From: Thermohalobaculum sp039513195
GTDB taxonomy: Bacteria > Pseudomonadota > Alphaproteobacteria > Rhodobacterales > Rhodobacteraceae
Reading direction: 5' to 3'
Length of the DNA: 64,000 nt
Assembly: GCA_039513195.1 (NCBI GenBank)
Contig: JBCCRM010000025.1
Span: forward strand, 4,259 to 68,258
This document shows, one piece after another, positions 18,470-26,957 of this stretch. Numbering within the stretch: the first letter of the stretch is position 1; each line of letters starts with the position of its first letter. The notes beneath the pieces are model-generated. The model was not told the origin of the DNA and made no database searches. It saw nothing but the letters and a program-made list of their open reading frames with translations. The translations under genes were made by a program, and so were the position numbers.

Positions 18470-19303
18470 ATGGCGGATGTGGCAGCGAAGGCTCCCCTCG
18501 GCTGTCCGCATCCTCGCGCCCGGGGGGGCGTGCAACTCCAGGCGGCGCTGCGGGGCGGTCGGTCAGCGCTGACGCATCTCCGCCATGAGGGGTGTTGCCG
18601 GGCGCTTTTTCCGCGGCACCCAGGCGCAGCGCTGGAGGCGGTGGTCCTCAACACGGCGGGCGGTTTGACCGGTGGCGACGCGATCGGCCATCGGGTGCGG
18701 GCTGCCGCAGGCGCGACCATCACGTTAGCCACCCAAACCGCCGAGCGCGCCTATCGCGCCCTGCCCGGGACTTTTGCCAAGGCCGATCTTCAACTCAACG
18801 CCGATCCGGGCGCGCGGATCGATTGGTTGGCGCAGGAGACGATCCTGTTCGACGGCGCCTCGCTGCGCCGGCGGATCGAAGCGGATCTAGCCGAGGATGC
18901 ACGTCTTCTGTTAGTCGAACCGCTGGTGTTTGGCCGGGCGGCGATGGGGGAGCGGGTGGAGACAGTCTCGCTTACCGATCAATGGCGCATCCGTCGGGAA
19001 GGCGCCTTGATCTATGCCGACGCGCTGCGTCTGACCGGAGATGCGGAAGCTGCTCTGAACAGCACGGGCATCGCAGACGGTGCCCGCGCCATGGCGACCG
19101 TTCTGATGATCGCGCCAGATGCAGACAGGCTTTATGCTGGCGTGCTGCCGTTGTTACCGGAAACTGCGGGTGCCAGCCTTATCCGGCCCGGGGTCCTGTT
19201 GTTGCGGCTGCTCGCTACCGATGGCTACATACTCCGGCGCGCGCTTTTGCCCTTGATTACGGCGCTCCGCGGCGCCCCGATGCCGAAGGTTTGGAACATC
19301 TGA
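18470..19303 (+). CDS. ureD: Urease accessory protein UreD
   Basis: UreD binds apo-urease and, with UreF and UreG, passes nickel into the active site. From the ATG at 18470 it has 277 residues, the normal UreD size. Conserved blocks are LEAVVLNTAGGLTGGD (about residues 55-70), TQTAERAYRALPG and WLAQETILFDGASLRRRIEADL. A longer frame from ATG 18377 adds 31 residues with no family match, so the shorter start is preferred, although neither has a strong ribosome site. It is first in the urease operon and followed one base later by ureA. Confidence 0.93.
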   Translation: MADVAAKAPLGCPHPRARGGVQLQAALRGGRSALTHLRHEGCCRALFPRHPGAALEAVVLNTAGGLTGGDAIGHRVRAAAGATITLATQTAERAYRALPGTFAKADLQLNADPGARIDWLAQETILFDGASLRRRIEADLAEDARLLLVEPLVFGRAAMGERVETVSLTDQWRIRREGALIYADALRLTGDAEAALNSTGIADGARAMATVLMIAPDADRLYAGVLPLLPETAGASLIRPGVLLLRLLATDGYILRRALLPLITALRGAPMPKVWNI

Positions 19304-19304
19304 A

Positions 19305-19607
19305 ATGCAACTGTCCCCCCGCGAGAAAGACAAACTTCTGATCTCGGTCGCCGCACAGGTGGCGCGGGGCCGCTTAGCCCGCGGCGTAAAGCTGAATTAC
19401 CCAGAGGCAGTGGCACTGATCAGCGATTTCGTGGTCGAAGGCGCGCGTGACGGCCGCTCGGTCGCCGATCTGATGGAGGCCGGCGGCGAGGTCGTGACGG
19501 CCGATCAGTGCATGGAGGGTATCCCGGATCTGATCCACGAGGTGCAGGTTGAGGCTACCTTTCCCGATGGCACGAAATTGGTCACCGTGCACAATCCGAT
19601 CCGATGA
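19305..19607 (+). CDS. ureA: Urease subunit gamma
   Basis: The 100-residue gamma subunit of urease, the cytoplasmic nickel enzyme that hydrolyses urea to ammonia and carbamate. LSPREKDKLLISVAAQVARG, GVKLNYPEAVALIS and the C-terminal VQVEATFPDGTKLVTVHNPI are the family signatures, and the length is exactly typical. The ATG lies one base after the ureD stop. A 27-codon ORF separates it from ureB. Confidence 0.97.
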   Translation: MQLSPREKDKLLISVAAQVARGRLARGVKLNYPEAVALISDFVVEGARDGRSVADLMEAGGEVVTADQCMEGIPDLIHEVQVEATFPDGTKLVTVHNPIR

Positions 19608-19617
19608 GGACACTGCA

Positions 19618-19701
19618 ATGCGCTTCTTCCTGAAGACCCAAACATTCCACCGCGCACTGTTTCAGGCCAGGCCGCTCCTCGTGTCCGGAGGCAGCTCATG
19701 A
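19618..19701 (+). CDS. 27-codon ORF coupled to ureB
   Basis: ATG at 19618 to TGA at 19699-19701 encodes 27 residues (MRFFLKTQTFHR, then ALFQARPLLVSGGSS). It starts ten bases after the ureA stop, and its TGA overlaps the ureB ATG as ATGA. That spacing would let ribosomes pass from ureA to ureB by re-initiation. No known family fits. It may be a coupling leader or a real microprotein, or just the shortest way to fill the ureA-ureB gap. Confidence 0.45.
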   Translation: MRFFLKTQTFHRALFQARPLLVSGGSS

Positions 19702-20003
19702 TTCCGGGTGAGGTCATTTGTGCGGAGGGAGAGATCCTATTGAACGAGGGGCGCGAGCCGATCACGCTGATGGTCGCCAACACCGGCGACCGGCCGGTAC
19801 AGGTGGGCAGCCACTACCATTTCGCCGAAGCCAATAGCGGCCTCGATTTCGACCGGGCGGCGGCCCGCGGCATGCGTCTCGATATCCCTGCCGGCACGGC
19901 AGTGCGTTTCGAACCAGGTCAGCGCCGAGAGGTGCAACTGATCCCGTTCGCGGGCCGGCGGCACGTCTTCGGGTTCAACCAACAGATCCAGGGCCCCCTC
20001 TGA
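19698..20003 (+). CDS. ureB: Urease subunit beta
   Basis: The 101-residue beta subunit of urease. IPGEVICAEGEILLNEGR, TGDRPVQVGSHYHFAEAN, GMRLDIPAGTAVRFEPGQ and GRRHVFGFNQQIQG cover the family end to end. It is a separate gene, not fused to ureA, as usual in proteobacteria. Its start overlaps the stop of the 27-codon ORF. A cyclase-family gene rather than ureC follows. Confidence 0.97.
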   Translation: MIPGEVICAEGEILLNEGREPITLMVANTGDRPVQVGSHYHFAEANSGLDFDRAAARGMRLDIPAGTAVRFEPGQRREVQLIPFAGRRHVFGFNQQIQGPL

Positions 20004-20029
20004 CGGGGTTCAAAAGCGGGGAGAAGCTC

Positions 20030-20848
20030 ATGTGCGATTTCTGCGTCACCCAAGCCGTGAAGGAGCGTATGTTGTCTCGCCGCGACCTGTTCAAAGCGGC
20101 GCCTATGGCACTTGCGGCGGGGACTGCGACGGTGATGGCGGCACCGCCAAGCCTCGCGAGCGGGCATGCCCAGGTGGTCGACTTGACCCATCCCGTCTCG
20201 CCCGAGTTCCCGACATATTTTGGCACACCGGGGATCGAGATCGATCCCGAGTTCAACTTCGCCGACGATGGCTTCAACGTGAATATGTTGCGAGTGAGGG
20301 AGCATACGGGCACGCATATCGACGCCCCGCTGCACTTCTCGGCCGATGGCCAAGCGGTCGGCGAGATCCCGGTCGCCAACCTCGTTTGCCCGCTCTGCGT
20401 CGTCCATATTCACGAGAAGGCTGCCGATGATGCCGATGCGGTTGTGACGCCCGACGACCTTGCGGCCTGGATTGCGAAGAACGGCCCGATCCCGGACGGG
20501 GCCTGCGTTGCCTTCCACTCGGGGTGGGAGGAGCATATCGGCACGCCCAAATACCGCGGTGCCGATGATGCGGGGGTGCAGCATTATCCGGGCTTCCATC
20601 TGGAGGCGGCACAGATGCTGATGGAGGAAACCGGCGCCATTGGCCTTGCCGCTGACACGCTGTCGGTCGACATCGGTGCCTCGACCACTTTCGATACCCA
20701 TTACGCCTGGCTGCCCACCAACCGCTGGGCGTTGGAGAATGTCGCGAACCTCGCCGAGGTTCCAGAGGCGGGCGCGACCCTGATCGTCGGGGCGCCCACC
20801 CATGCAGGCGGCTCCGGCGGTCCGGCGCGGATCCTGGCCCTTGTCTGA
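20030..20848 (+). CDS. Tat-exported cyclase-family (kynurenine formamidase-like) protein
   Basis: A 272-residue protein with a twin-arginine signal (SRRDLFKAAPMALAAGTATVM, residues about 16-36), so it should be folded before export to the periplasm. The mature part is a cyclase/KynB-like metal hydrolase: DLTHPVSPEFPTYFG, then the metal-binding HTGTHIDAPLHFSADGQ (about residue 95), then AFHSGWEEH and the C-terminal GAPTHAGGSGGPARILAL. Relatives hydrolyse amides, lactones or formamides with a divalent metal. It sits between ureB and ureC, which is unusual. Its substrate is unknown; an amide or ureide feeding urea metabolism would fit. Confidence 0.8.
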   Translation: MCDFCVTQAVKERMLSRRDLFKAAPMALAAGTATVMAAPPSLASGHAQVVDLTHPVSPEFPTYFGTPGIEIDPEFNFADDGFNVNMLRVREHTGTHIDAPLHFSADGQAVGEIPVANLVCPLCVVHIHEKAADDADAVVTPDDLAAWIAKNGPIPDGACVAFHSGWEEHIGTPKYRGADDAGVQHYPGFHLEAAQMLMEETGAIGLAADTLSVDIGASTTFDTHYAWLPTNRWALENVANLAEVPEAGATLIVGAPTHAGGSGGPARILALV

Positions 20849-21245
20849 ACTGCCCCGCGCAAACCGGCTGATAGGCCTGGCGATGTTGCCCCTGCTAGCT
20901 CTCGCCGGTTGCGCTGATGACGAGGAGGAGACCGAGTTGCCTCCAGCGCCCTCGGTCTTCGCCCCCCTCACGGATGGCCAGACGTTTCGCGAAACCGTTG
21001 TCGGCAAGGATCTGCTCTTCAACAGTGGTGTGATGGTGCTCAACGCCGATGGCAGCTTCGGGGGCAATTTCGATGGCGATGTCCCGACCGGGCAGTGGTT
21101 CTGGCAGGACGGTACCTTTTGCCGGGAACTCACCATCGGAACCCGGCGGTTCGAGCGGGAATGCCAGCGCATCCTGCTTAAGGACGACCGCGTGCAATTC
21201 GTCCGGGAGGACGGATCCCTTTCCTCCGTGGCCACGATCCAGTGA
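20841..21245 (+). CDS. Small lipoprotein in the urease operon
   Basis: A 134-residue predicted lipoprotein. From a TTG start at 20841, overlapping the end of the cyclase gene, it has a hydrophobic signal ending in the lipobox LALAGC at about residue 20. The ATG at 20883 would leave too short a signal. The mature part begins with an acidic run (DDEEETELPP), followed by a compact domain with QTFRETVVGKDLLFNSGVMV and TGQWFWQDGTFCRELTIG. That layout recalls small extracytoplasmic proteins that detect or hold small molecules; I do not recognise a named family. It is cotranscribed with urease genes. Confidence 0.6.
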   Translation: MSELPRANRLIGLAMLPLLALAGCADDEEETELPPAPSVFAPLTDGQTFRETVVGKDLLFNSGVMVLNADGSFGGNFDGDVPTGQWFWQDGTFCRELTIGTRRFERECQRILLKDDRVQFVREDGSLSSVATIQ

Positions 21246-21293
21246 GCCGCAGCTTCTCCCCAGGCCCCGAAGGCCCCGCCTAAGGAACGCGCC

Positions 21294-23003
21294 ATGCCCA
21301 CTGCGATCCCCCGCCCCGCTTATGCCGCCATGTTTGGACCGACCACTGGCGACAAGGTGCGCCTCGCCGATACCGAGCTTTTCATCGAGGTAGAGAAGGA
21401 TCTGACCACCTACGGCGAGGAGGTGAAGTTCGGGGGCGGCAAGGTGATCCGCGACGGGATGGGCCAGTCGCAGGCGACCCGCGCCGACGGAACCGTAGAT
21501 ACGGTGATCACCAATGCGCTGATCCTGGACCATACCGGCATCTACAAGGCCGATATCGGCATCCGCACCGGTCGCATTTCTGGCATCGGGAAGGCGGGTA
21601 ACCCGGACACGCAGCCGGATGTGGACATCTTGATAGGCCCAGGGACCGAGGTGCTGGCGGGCGAGGGCAAGATTGTCACCGCCGGCGGGATCGACGCCCA
21701 TATCCACTTGATCTGCCCGCAGCAGATCGAGGAGGCGTTGGCTTCTGGCGTGACCACAATGCTTGGCGGTGGGACGGGGCCTGCGCACGGCACGCTCGCC
21801 ACGACTTGCACGCCCGGGCCATGGCATATCGACCGGATGTTGCAGGCGGCCGATGCCTTTCCGGTCAATCTCGGCTTTGCGGGAAAGGGCAATGCTTCCA
21901 CTCCCGCGGCGCTCCATGAGCAGGTCGAGGCCGGTGCTATGGCGCTGAAGTTGCACGAGGATTGGGGGACGACCCCGGGCGCGATCGATTGCTGCATGAC
22001 GGTCGCCGACCAGACCGATGTGCAGGTGATGATCCACACCGACACGCTGAACGAGAGCGGGTTTGTCGAGAACACGGTGAAGGCCTTCAAGGGCCGCACG
22101 GTCCATGCCTTCCACACCGAGGGAGCAGGGGGCGGCCACGCGCCGGATATCATCACCCTCTGCGCCCACCCCCGCGTGATCCCGTCGTCGACCAATCCGA
22201 CGCGGCCCTTCACGGTAAACACTATCGACGAGCATCTCGACATGCTGATGGTCTGCCACCACCTCGATAAGTCGATCCCCGAGGATGTGGCCTTCGCCGA
22301 AAGCCGGATCCGGCGGGAGACGATTGCCGCCGAAGACATCCTCCATGACATGGGGGCGTTCTCGATCATCGCATCTGACAGCCAGGCGATGGGTCGGGTT
22401 GGCGAGGTGATTGTCCGCACCTGGCAGACCGCACATAAGATGAAGGTTCAGCGCGGCAGCTTGGCAGAGGAGGTCGGCAACAACGACAATTTCCGCGCCA
22501 AGCGGTATATCGCCAAATACACGATCAACCCGGCCATCGCCCACGGGATTGGGGCCTATGTCGGCTCGGTCGAGGTTGGCAAACGGGCCGATCTCTGTCT
22601 TTGGCATCCCGGCTTTTTCGGCGTGAAGCCGGAGGTTGTGATGGTCGGCGGCACGATCGCTGCCGCTCTTATGGGGGACCCGAACGCGTCGATCCCAACG
22701 CCACAGCCGGTGCACTATCGGCCCATGTTCGGCGCCTATGGTCGGTCGCTGGAGGCGTCTTCGGCGACCTTCATTTCCCAGGCCGCCCATGCGGGCAATG
22801 TTCGCCAACGCCTCGGTTTGGCGAAAGAGGCGCTGCCGGTAGTCGGCACCCGTACCCTCGGCAAAGCGGATATGCGGCTCAACAGCGCTCTGCCGGCGGT
22901 CGAGGTCGATCCGGAGACCTATGAGGTCCGCGCGGATGGAGAGCTGTTAACCTGCGAGCCTGCGACCGAATTACCGATGGCGCAGCGCTACTTCCTCTAC
23001 TGA
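21294..23003 (+). CDS. ureC: Urease subunit alpha
   Basis: The catalytic subunit of urease, 569 residues. AMFGPTTGDKVRLADTELF starts the protein. GGIDAHIHLICPQQ gives two nickel histidines and GAMALKLHEDWG the lysine that is carbamylated to bridge the nickels. TVHAFHTEGAGGGHAPDI gives further ligands, and MVCHHLDKSIPEDVAFAESR holds the active-site flap cysteine and histidine. All metal and catalytic residues are present, so the enzyme should be active once loaded with nickel by UreDEFG. It follows the cyclase and lipoprotein genes. Confidence 0.98.
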   Translation: MPTAIPRPAYAAMFGPTTGDKVRLADTELFIEVEKDLTTYGEEVKFGGGKVIRDGMGQSQATRADGTVDTVITNALILDHTGIYKADIGIRTGRISGIGKAGNPDTQPDVDILIGPGTEVLAGEGKIVTAGGIDAHIHLICPQQIEEALASGVTTMLGGGTGPAHGTLATTCTPGPWHIDRMLQAADAFPVNLGFAGKGNASTPAALHEQVEAGAMALKLHEDWGTTPGAIDCCMTVADQTDVQVMIHTDTLNESGFVENTVKAFKGRTVHAFHTEGAGGGHAPDIITLCAHPRVIPSSTNPTRPFTVNTIDEHLDMLMVCHHLDKSIPEDVAFAESRIRRETIAAEDILHDMGAFSIIASDSQAMGRVGEVIVRTWQTAHKMKVQRGSLAEEVGNNDNFRAKRYIAKYTINPAIAHGIGAYVGSVEVGKRADLCLWHPGFFGVKPEVVMVGGTIAAALMGDPNASIPTPQPVHYRPMFGAYGRSLEASSATFISQAAHAGNVRQRLGLAKEALPVVGTRTLGKADMRLNSALPAVEVDPETYEVRADGELLTCEPATELPMAQRYFLY

Positions 23004-23074
23004 CCAGGTCACCGTGTGGGTGTGACCCAGTGGCAGCCATGCGCCCTACGCATATCCGCTTGTCCAGTACTCTA

Positions 23075-23103
23075 TTGTATGCATTTGCATACAGTCCTAT
23101 ATC
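23075..23103 (+). promoter_or_regulatory. Candidate promoter with internal operator palindrome
   Basis: TTGTAT (23075-23080) and TATATC (23098-23103) are separated by 17 bases. Between and overlapping them lies the palindrome GTATGCA-TT-TGCATAC (23077-23092). An operator placed over a promoter spacer is typical of repressor control. It would drive the DUF1127 gene and possibly the downstream GNAT-ureEFG part independently of ureC. Confidence 0.5.
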
Positions 23104-23138
23104 TTCGGCCATGCTCCCCATGTCGAAGGAGAAGACCC

Positions 23139-23336
23139 ATGGCAGACACCCGTGATTCAGCAACCGCCACGCGACCCAGCTGGTTCGGTCGTGCCTATGC
23201 GCAAGCGATGCGCGCGCAGGATGCTTCCTTGGAGATCCGTAGGCTCCTCGATCTCTCCGACGCAGCCCTGGCAGCGCGAGGTCTGAACCGGGCAGGCGTT
23301 GTGGCGCATGTCTGGCGGCGCTATCCTTCCGGATGA
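23139..23336 (+). CDS. DUF1127-like small protein
   Basis: A 65-residue basic protein from the ATG at 23139. FGRAYAQAMRAQDASLEIRRLLDLSDAALAARGLNRAG follows the DUF1127 plan of an amphipathic helix, then a L-x-x-L-sDaxLaarGL block. Some family members affect RNA turnover or phosphate and nitrogen responses, but the role of this one is unknown. It sits 135 bases after ureC behind its own candidate promoter and operator. Confidence 0.6.
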   Translation: MADTRDSATATRPSWFGRAYAQAMRAQDASLEIRRLLDLSDAALAARGLNRAGVVAHVWRRYPSG

Positions 23337-23444
23337 CCGAACGGCCCATTTGATGCGGCGCACAACGCCAGGGCTTGACGCAGCCCGGCGGGAAAGGCTC
23401 AGTTGTGGTAACAGCGCCGGATCGGCGCCCGACCCTTGGAGCCT

Positions 23445-24008
23445 ATGCACCTTCCGCAGCCGCCACTACAGATCGAACGACTGACCCTCCGCCCTTACCG
23501 GCTGGCGGATGCGGCAATGGTCCACGCTGCGCTCGACCTCGACACAGAGATGTGGCGCTGCGACCCCGGGCACCGGCGCCGCCTGGCGGAGTGGGAAGAC
23601 GTCATCCGCCGGTTTCGACCGTGGCGCCGACAGTTTGGCTTTGGGCTCCGCGGCGCGTTCTGCCGCGAGCCCCGGAACCTGATTTGCCGAGGTGGTCTAA
23701 GCCCATATCACTACGAGCGCCGCGACGGCAGTCGAGCGGTCGGTTGTGAGGTGATGTTGAAGGTTGCGAGCGCGTACTGGCGCCAGGCAGACGCGGCGGA
23801 GATTGCTGGTCTTTGGGTTCGTTTTGCTTTCGAGAGGGTTCGCTTTCCCCGCATTGTCACCTGTCCAGATCGGCAGGTTCGGGCATTGATCGGCGTGCTT
23901 CCGAAGCTGGGTTTCGACTTCATCGACAATTGGCTGGGTTCGCGGACGCTGATCGGCATCGTCGAAAATGCTTGGCAGTCGGCCCGCTCGATGGAGCTTG
24001 TGGAATGA
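23445..24008 (+). CDS. GNAT-family acetyltransferase
   Basis: A 187-residue RimJ/RimL-like N-acetyltransferase. It starts with ERLTLRPYRLADAAMVHAAL and has a central GCEVMLKVASAYWRQADAAEIAGLWVRFAF, where RQ-x-x-A-x-E-I-A occupies the acetyl-CoA site region, and LPKLGFDFI near the end. A TTG at 23436 is an alternative start. Its TGA overlaps the ureE ATG (ATGA), so it is translated with the urease accessory genes. A link to urease assembly is only positional. Confidence 0.8.
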   Translation: MHLPQPPLQIERLTLRPYRLADAAMVHAALDLDTEMWRCDPGHRRRLAEWEDVIRRFRPWRRQFGFGLRGAFCREPRNLICRGGLSPYHYERRDGSRAVGCEVMLKVASAYWRQADAAEIAGLWVRFAFERVRFPRIVTCPDRQVRALIGVLPKLGFDFIDNWLGSRTLIGIVENAWQSARSMELVE

Positions 24009-24496
24009 TTGCCGCGCGCAGCCTGGCCGCGCCGGAGGCGCCCACCGACACCGTCACGCTCCCTTACGCCGAGCGGTACCGCCGCCGCGGGGTGCTGACC
24101 TCCGATGGGGGCGAGGCATTCCTGCTCGACCTCGCCGAGGCGAGCGAGTTGCCTGACGGCCAGGCCCTGGTGCTCGAGGATGGGCGCCATTTCCTCATCC
24201 GCGCCGCGGCGGAGCCCCTTGCGGAGGTGCAGGCGGCAAGCACGGCCCTGGCGCGCCTCGCTTGGCATATCGGCAACCGTCACACGCCCGCGCAGGTCGA
24301 AAGCAGCCGCCTGTTGATCCAGCGAGACCATGTGGTCGAGGCAATGCTGACCCGTCTCGGCGCGAGGGTAAGCCATGTGGATGCTCCCTTCCACCCAGAG
24401 GGCGGGGCCTATGGCCATGGGCGCACCCACGCGCATGCCCATGGTCACGATCCGCAGGCGGATCCGAACGCGCATATCCCGCACCGCCATGGCTGA
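24005..24496 (+). CDS. ureE: Urease nickel metallochaperone UreE
   Basis: UreE stores and delivers nickel to UreG and the urease complex. From the ATG at 24005 it has 163 residues. RRRGVLTSDGGEAFLLDLAEA and DGQALVLEDGRHFLIRA are in the N-terminal domain. LARLAWHIGNRHTPAQV holds the conserved nickel-site histidine and LGARVSHVDAPFHPEGGAYG closes the domain. The last 30 residues are histidine-rich (GHGRTHAHAHGHD, then HIPHRHG), giving a high-capacity metal tail. It overlaps both the GNAT gene and ureF. Confidence 0.95.
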   Translation: MIAARSLAAPEAPTDTVTLPYAERYRRRGVLTSDGGEAFLLDLAEASELPDGQALVLEDGRHFLIRAAAEPLAEVQAASTALARLAWHIGNRHTPAQVESSRLLIQRDHVVEAMLTRLGARVSHVDAPFHPEGGAYGHGRTHAHAHGHDPQADPNAHIPHRHG

Positions 24497-25148
24497 CGGG
24501 CCGGTCACTGCGCCCGCGCAGGGGGGGCTGCCAGCCGTCGTGGCGTGGCTGTCCCCGGCCTGCCCGGTGGGGGCGTTCAGCTTTTCCCACGGCTTGGAAT
24601 GGGCGGTTGGGTCCGGGGCCGTGACCGATGCTGCGACTCTGCAAGCTTGGATCGCCGATCTCCTCGAACATGGGGCAGGGCGCGGTGACGCGATCCTTCT
24701 CGCCTATGCCCAAAGGAGCGCCGACGTGTCGGAGGTCGCAGCCCTCGCCCGGGCGCTTGCCCCTTCGGCCGAAAGAGCGCTGGAGACCGAGGAGATGGGT
24801 GCCTCGCTTGCCTCCGCCCTGCGCGAGGGCTGGGGGATCGCGGTCGATCCCGCGCCCTATCCTGTGGTGCTGGGGCAGGCCGCGGCGGTGGTTCAAGTTC
24901 CCGTGGCGTCGGTCCTACCGCTGTTTCTGCATGCGTTTGCGGGCAATCTGGTCTCGGCCGGCATCAGGCTGATCCCGATCGGGCAGACGGATGGCCAGAA
25001 GGTGCTGGCGGCCCTGATGCCGCTCTGCCACCGGATCGCGGCGGAGGCGGAGACGGCGCCTCTCGACGCCCTCGGCGGCTGTGCTTTTGCGGTGGACATC
25101 GCCTCCATGCGCCACGAAACGCAACAGGTTAGGCTGTTCCGCTCATGA
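24489..25148 (+). CDS. ureF: Urease accessory protein UreF
   Basis: UreF forms the UreDFG activation complex on apo-urease. 219 residues, all-helical. WLSPACPVGAFSFSHGLEWAV near the N-terminus, HAFAGNLVSAGIRLIPIGQTDGQ near residue 165 and the C-terminal DIASMRHETQQVRLFRS are the family hallmarks. The ATG at 24489 overlaps ureE by eight bases, and its TGA overlaps the ureG ATG. Confidence 0.95.
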   Translation: MADGPVTAPAQGGLPAVVAWLSPACPVGAFSFSHGLEWAVGSGAVTDAATLQAWIADLLEHGAGRGDAILLAYAQRSADVSEVAALARALAPSAERALETEEMGASLASALREGWGIAVDPAPYPVVLGQAAAVVQVPVASVLPLFLHAFAGNLVSAGIRLIPIGQTDGQKVLAALMPLCHRIAAEAETAPLDALGGCAFAVDIASMRHETQQVRLFRS

Positions 25149-25756
25149 GCTCTCCCAACGGCCCATTGCGGGTGGGGATCGGCGGGCCGGTGGGCGCCGG
25201 AAAGACGACGCTCACTGCCACGCTTTGCCGTGCGCTGGGGGAGCGCCACTCGATTGCCGCGATCACCAACGACATCTACACGCGCGAGGATGCCGAAGCT
25301 CTGATGCGCATGCAGGCCCTGCCTGCCGACCGGATCATGGGGGTGGAAACCGGCGGTTGCCCGCACACCGCGATCCGTGAGGACGCGTCGATCAACCTTG
25401 CCGCTGTCGCCGATTTGCGCAGTCGTCACAACGACTTGGAGGTTGTCCTGATTGAGTCGGGGGGTGACAATCTTTCCGCCACTTTCAGCCCGGAGCTGGC
25501 GGATCTCACCATCTACGTCATCGATGTCGCGGCCGGCGAAGACATTCCGCGGAAAGGCGGGCCGGCAATCACGCGATCAGATTTGCTGGTCATCAACAAG
25601 ACCGATCTGGCGCCGTATGTCGGCGCCTCGCTGGATGTGATGGCGGCGGATGCGGCGCGAATGCGGGGTGCGCGGCCGGTGGTTTTCGCGGCCCTTCGCC
25701 ACGGCGAGGGTGGGGGCGCTGTCGCCGATTTCATCGCTGCCCAGGGCGGCCTCTGA
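25145..25756 (+). CDS. ureG: Urease GTPase UreG
   Basis: UreG is the SIMIBI-class GTPase that carries nickel and powers urease activation. 203 residues. Walker A is GIGGPVGAGKTTLTA. AITNDIYTREDAEAL, the nickel-binding GVETGGCPHTAIRED (Cys-Pro-His), LIESGGDNLSATFSPELADL and the NKTD base-specificity motif are all present. It ends the urease operon; no nickel transporter follows. Confidence 0.97.
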   Translation: MSSPNGPLRVGIGGPVGAGKTTLTATLCRALGERHSIAAITNDIYTREDAEALMRMQALPADRIMGVETGGCPHTAIREDASINLAAVADLRSRHNDLEVVLIESGGDNLSATFSPELADLTIYVIDVAAGEDIPRKGGPAITRSDLLVINKTDLAPYVGASLDVMAADAARMRGARPVVFAALRHGEGGGAVADFIAAQGGL

Positions 25757-26133
25757 TCCGACATCCTTGGGCGAGCCTCACCTAGGCAGTGCTATACACC
25801 CGCCATTGGCGTGGATGGGGCCTGTCACGGATTCGCCGACGGCCGCTGCGGATGAACCGCTTGAGAACCCAGTAAATATCTGTTTTCAAATTGTTTTTAC
25901 GACACTGATGACGATGCATCCCTGGCCGGAAAGCGATTGGGCGAACGCATATCCCGTCGCCCCAAGCTCTGCCGAAAGCGGCTGATGCGCCGGATGCAGT
26001 GCGTTATACCTTTGGCGCCCTCACGCAGAGCGCTGCACGACCACTCCGCGCGCGGGCGAGATGATCGCCTTTAACGGAACCGTCTCGGAGAGCCAATCAC
26101 CCTATGCCTGTGCCGAAAGGACACTTGCTGCCC
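25757..26133. other. Spacer between ureG and the broken uronate dehydrogenase
   Basis: About 375 bases with no convincing gene. An AT-rich patch at about 25872-25905 stands out from the GC-rich surroundings and could hold a promoter. No transporter or regulator remnant is recognisable. Confidence 0.4.
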
Positions 26134-26946
26134 ATGCCCCGCTTTGATCGACTGCTGCTCACCGGTGCCGCTGGAAACCTGGGAACCGTTTTACGTGAGG
26201 GGCTTGCACCCCTTTGCTCAACGCTTGTCTTGACGGACCGGGCGCCGATTTCTGCCCCCGCCGCCCATGAGGAGGTGAAGCAGGCGGAACTCGGCGATTT
26301 CGACGCGGTGATGGAGGTCGTGGCCGGTTGCGACGCTGTTGTTCATTTCGGAGCAGCGCCAGTCGAGAAACCATGGGCAGAAGTTCTGAATTCATCGATT
26401 ATCGGGGGCTATAACCTCTACGAAGCGGCGCGGAGGCACAACATCAAGCGCGTTGTGTATGCGAGCTCTATTCATGCGGTCGGCTATGTGCGACGTGAGG
26501 ACGGGGCCGATACGCATACGGAACATATGCCGGACAGTCTCTATGGTCTCTCGAAGTGCTTTGTGGAAGATCTCGCGAAGCTCTAGTTCATGAAATTTGG
26601 GATCGAGTCAGTTATATTGAGGATCAACTCTTGTTTTCCGCAACCGGTAGATCGCCGCCATTTGGCGACCTGGCTGAGTTTCCGCGATTTGGTGCAGCTT
26701 GTGTCGCGGTCTTTGGTGGCAGAGCGGGTCGGCATCTCCATCATCTATGGGATTTCAAATAATCGCGAAGCGTTCTTTTCGAACGAGAAGGCGGTGCATC
26801 TCGGCTATCGACCCGAGGACAGCGCCGAAGCCTATCGCGAGAAGGTCGAGGCAGCCTGCCCGCCGGGCGACCCCTTCGATCCGGGGGTAGAGTTCGTCGG
26901 CGGGGTCTTCTGTTCTATGGGACACCCGGACGACCCGCCGAAATAG
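26134..26946 (+). pseudogene. Uronate dehydrogenase-like gene with in-frame amber codon
   Basis: One reading frame from ATG 26134 to TAG 26946 encodes a complete extended short-chain dehydrogenase of the uronate dehydrogenase type. It shows LLLTGAAGNLGTVLREGL (Rossmann), VVYASSIHAVGYVR, YGLSKCFVEDLAKL, PVDRRHLATWLSFRDLVQL and GYRPEDSAEAYREKVE. A single TAG at 26584-26586 interrupts it where homologues have an aromatic residue (KL-Y-W-x-KFG becomes KL-stop-FMKFG). No frameshift is present. It should oxidise uronic acids to aldarolactones if intact. An upstream ATG at 26104 is a possible alternative start. Confidence 0.8.
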
Positions 26947-26957
26947 GCATGTGCCGC

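Noticed and set aside
20895..22808. A 637-codon open frame opposite ureC
   Set aside because: It overlaps a fully conserved urease alpha gene; composition is typical of a shadow frame.
26584..26586. The amber codon read as pyrrolysine or programmed readthrough
   Set aside because: No pyl genes or readthrough context are visible and homologues have an ordinary aromatic residue; a nonsense mutation is simpler.
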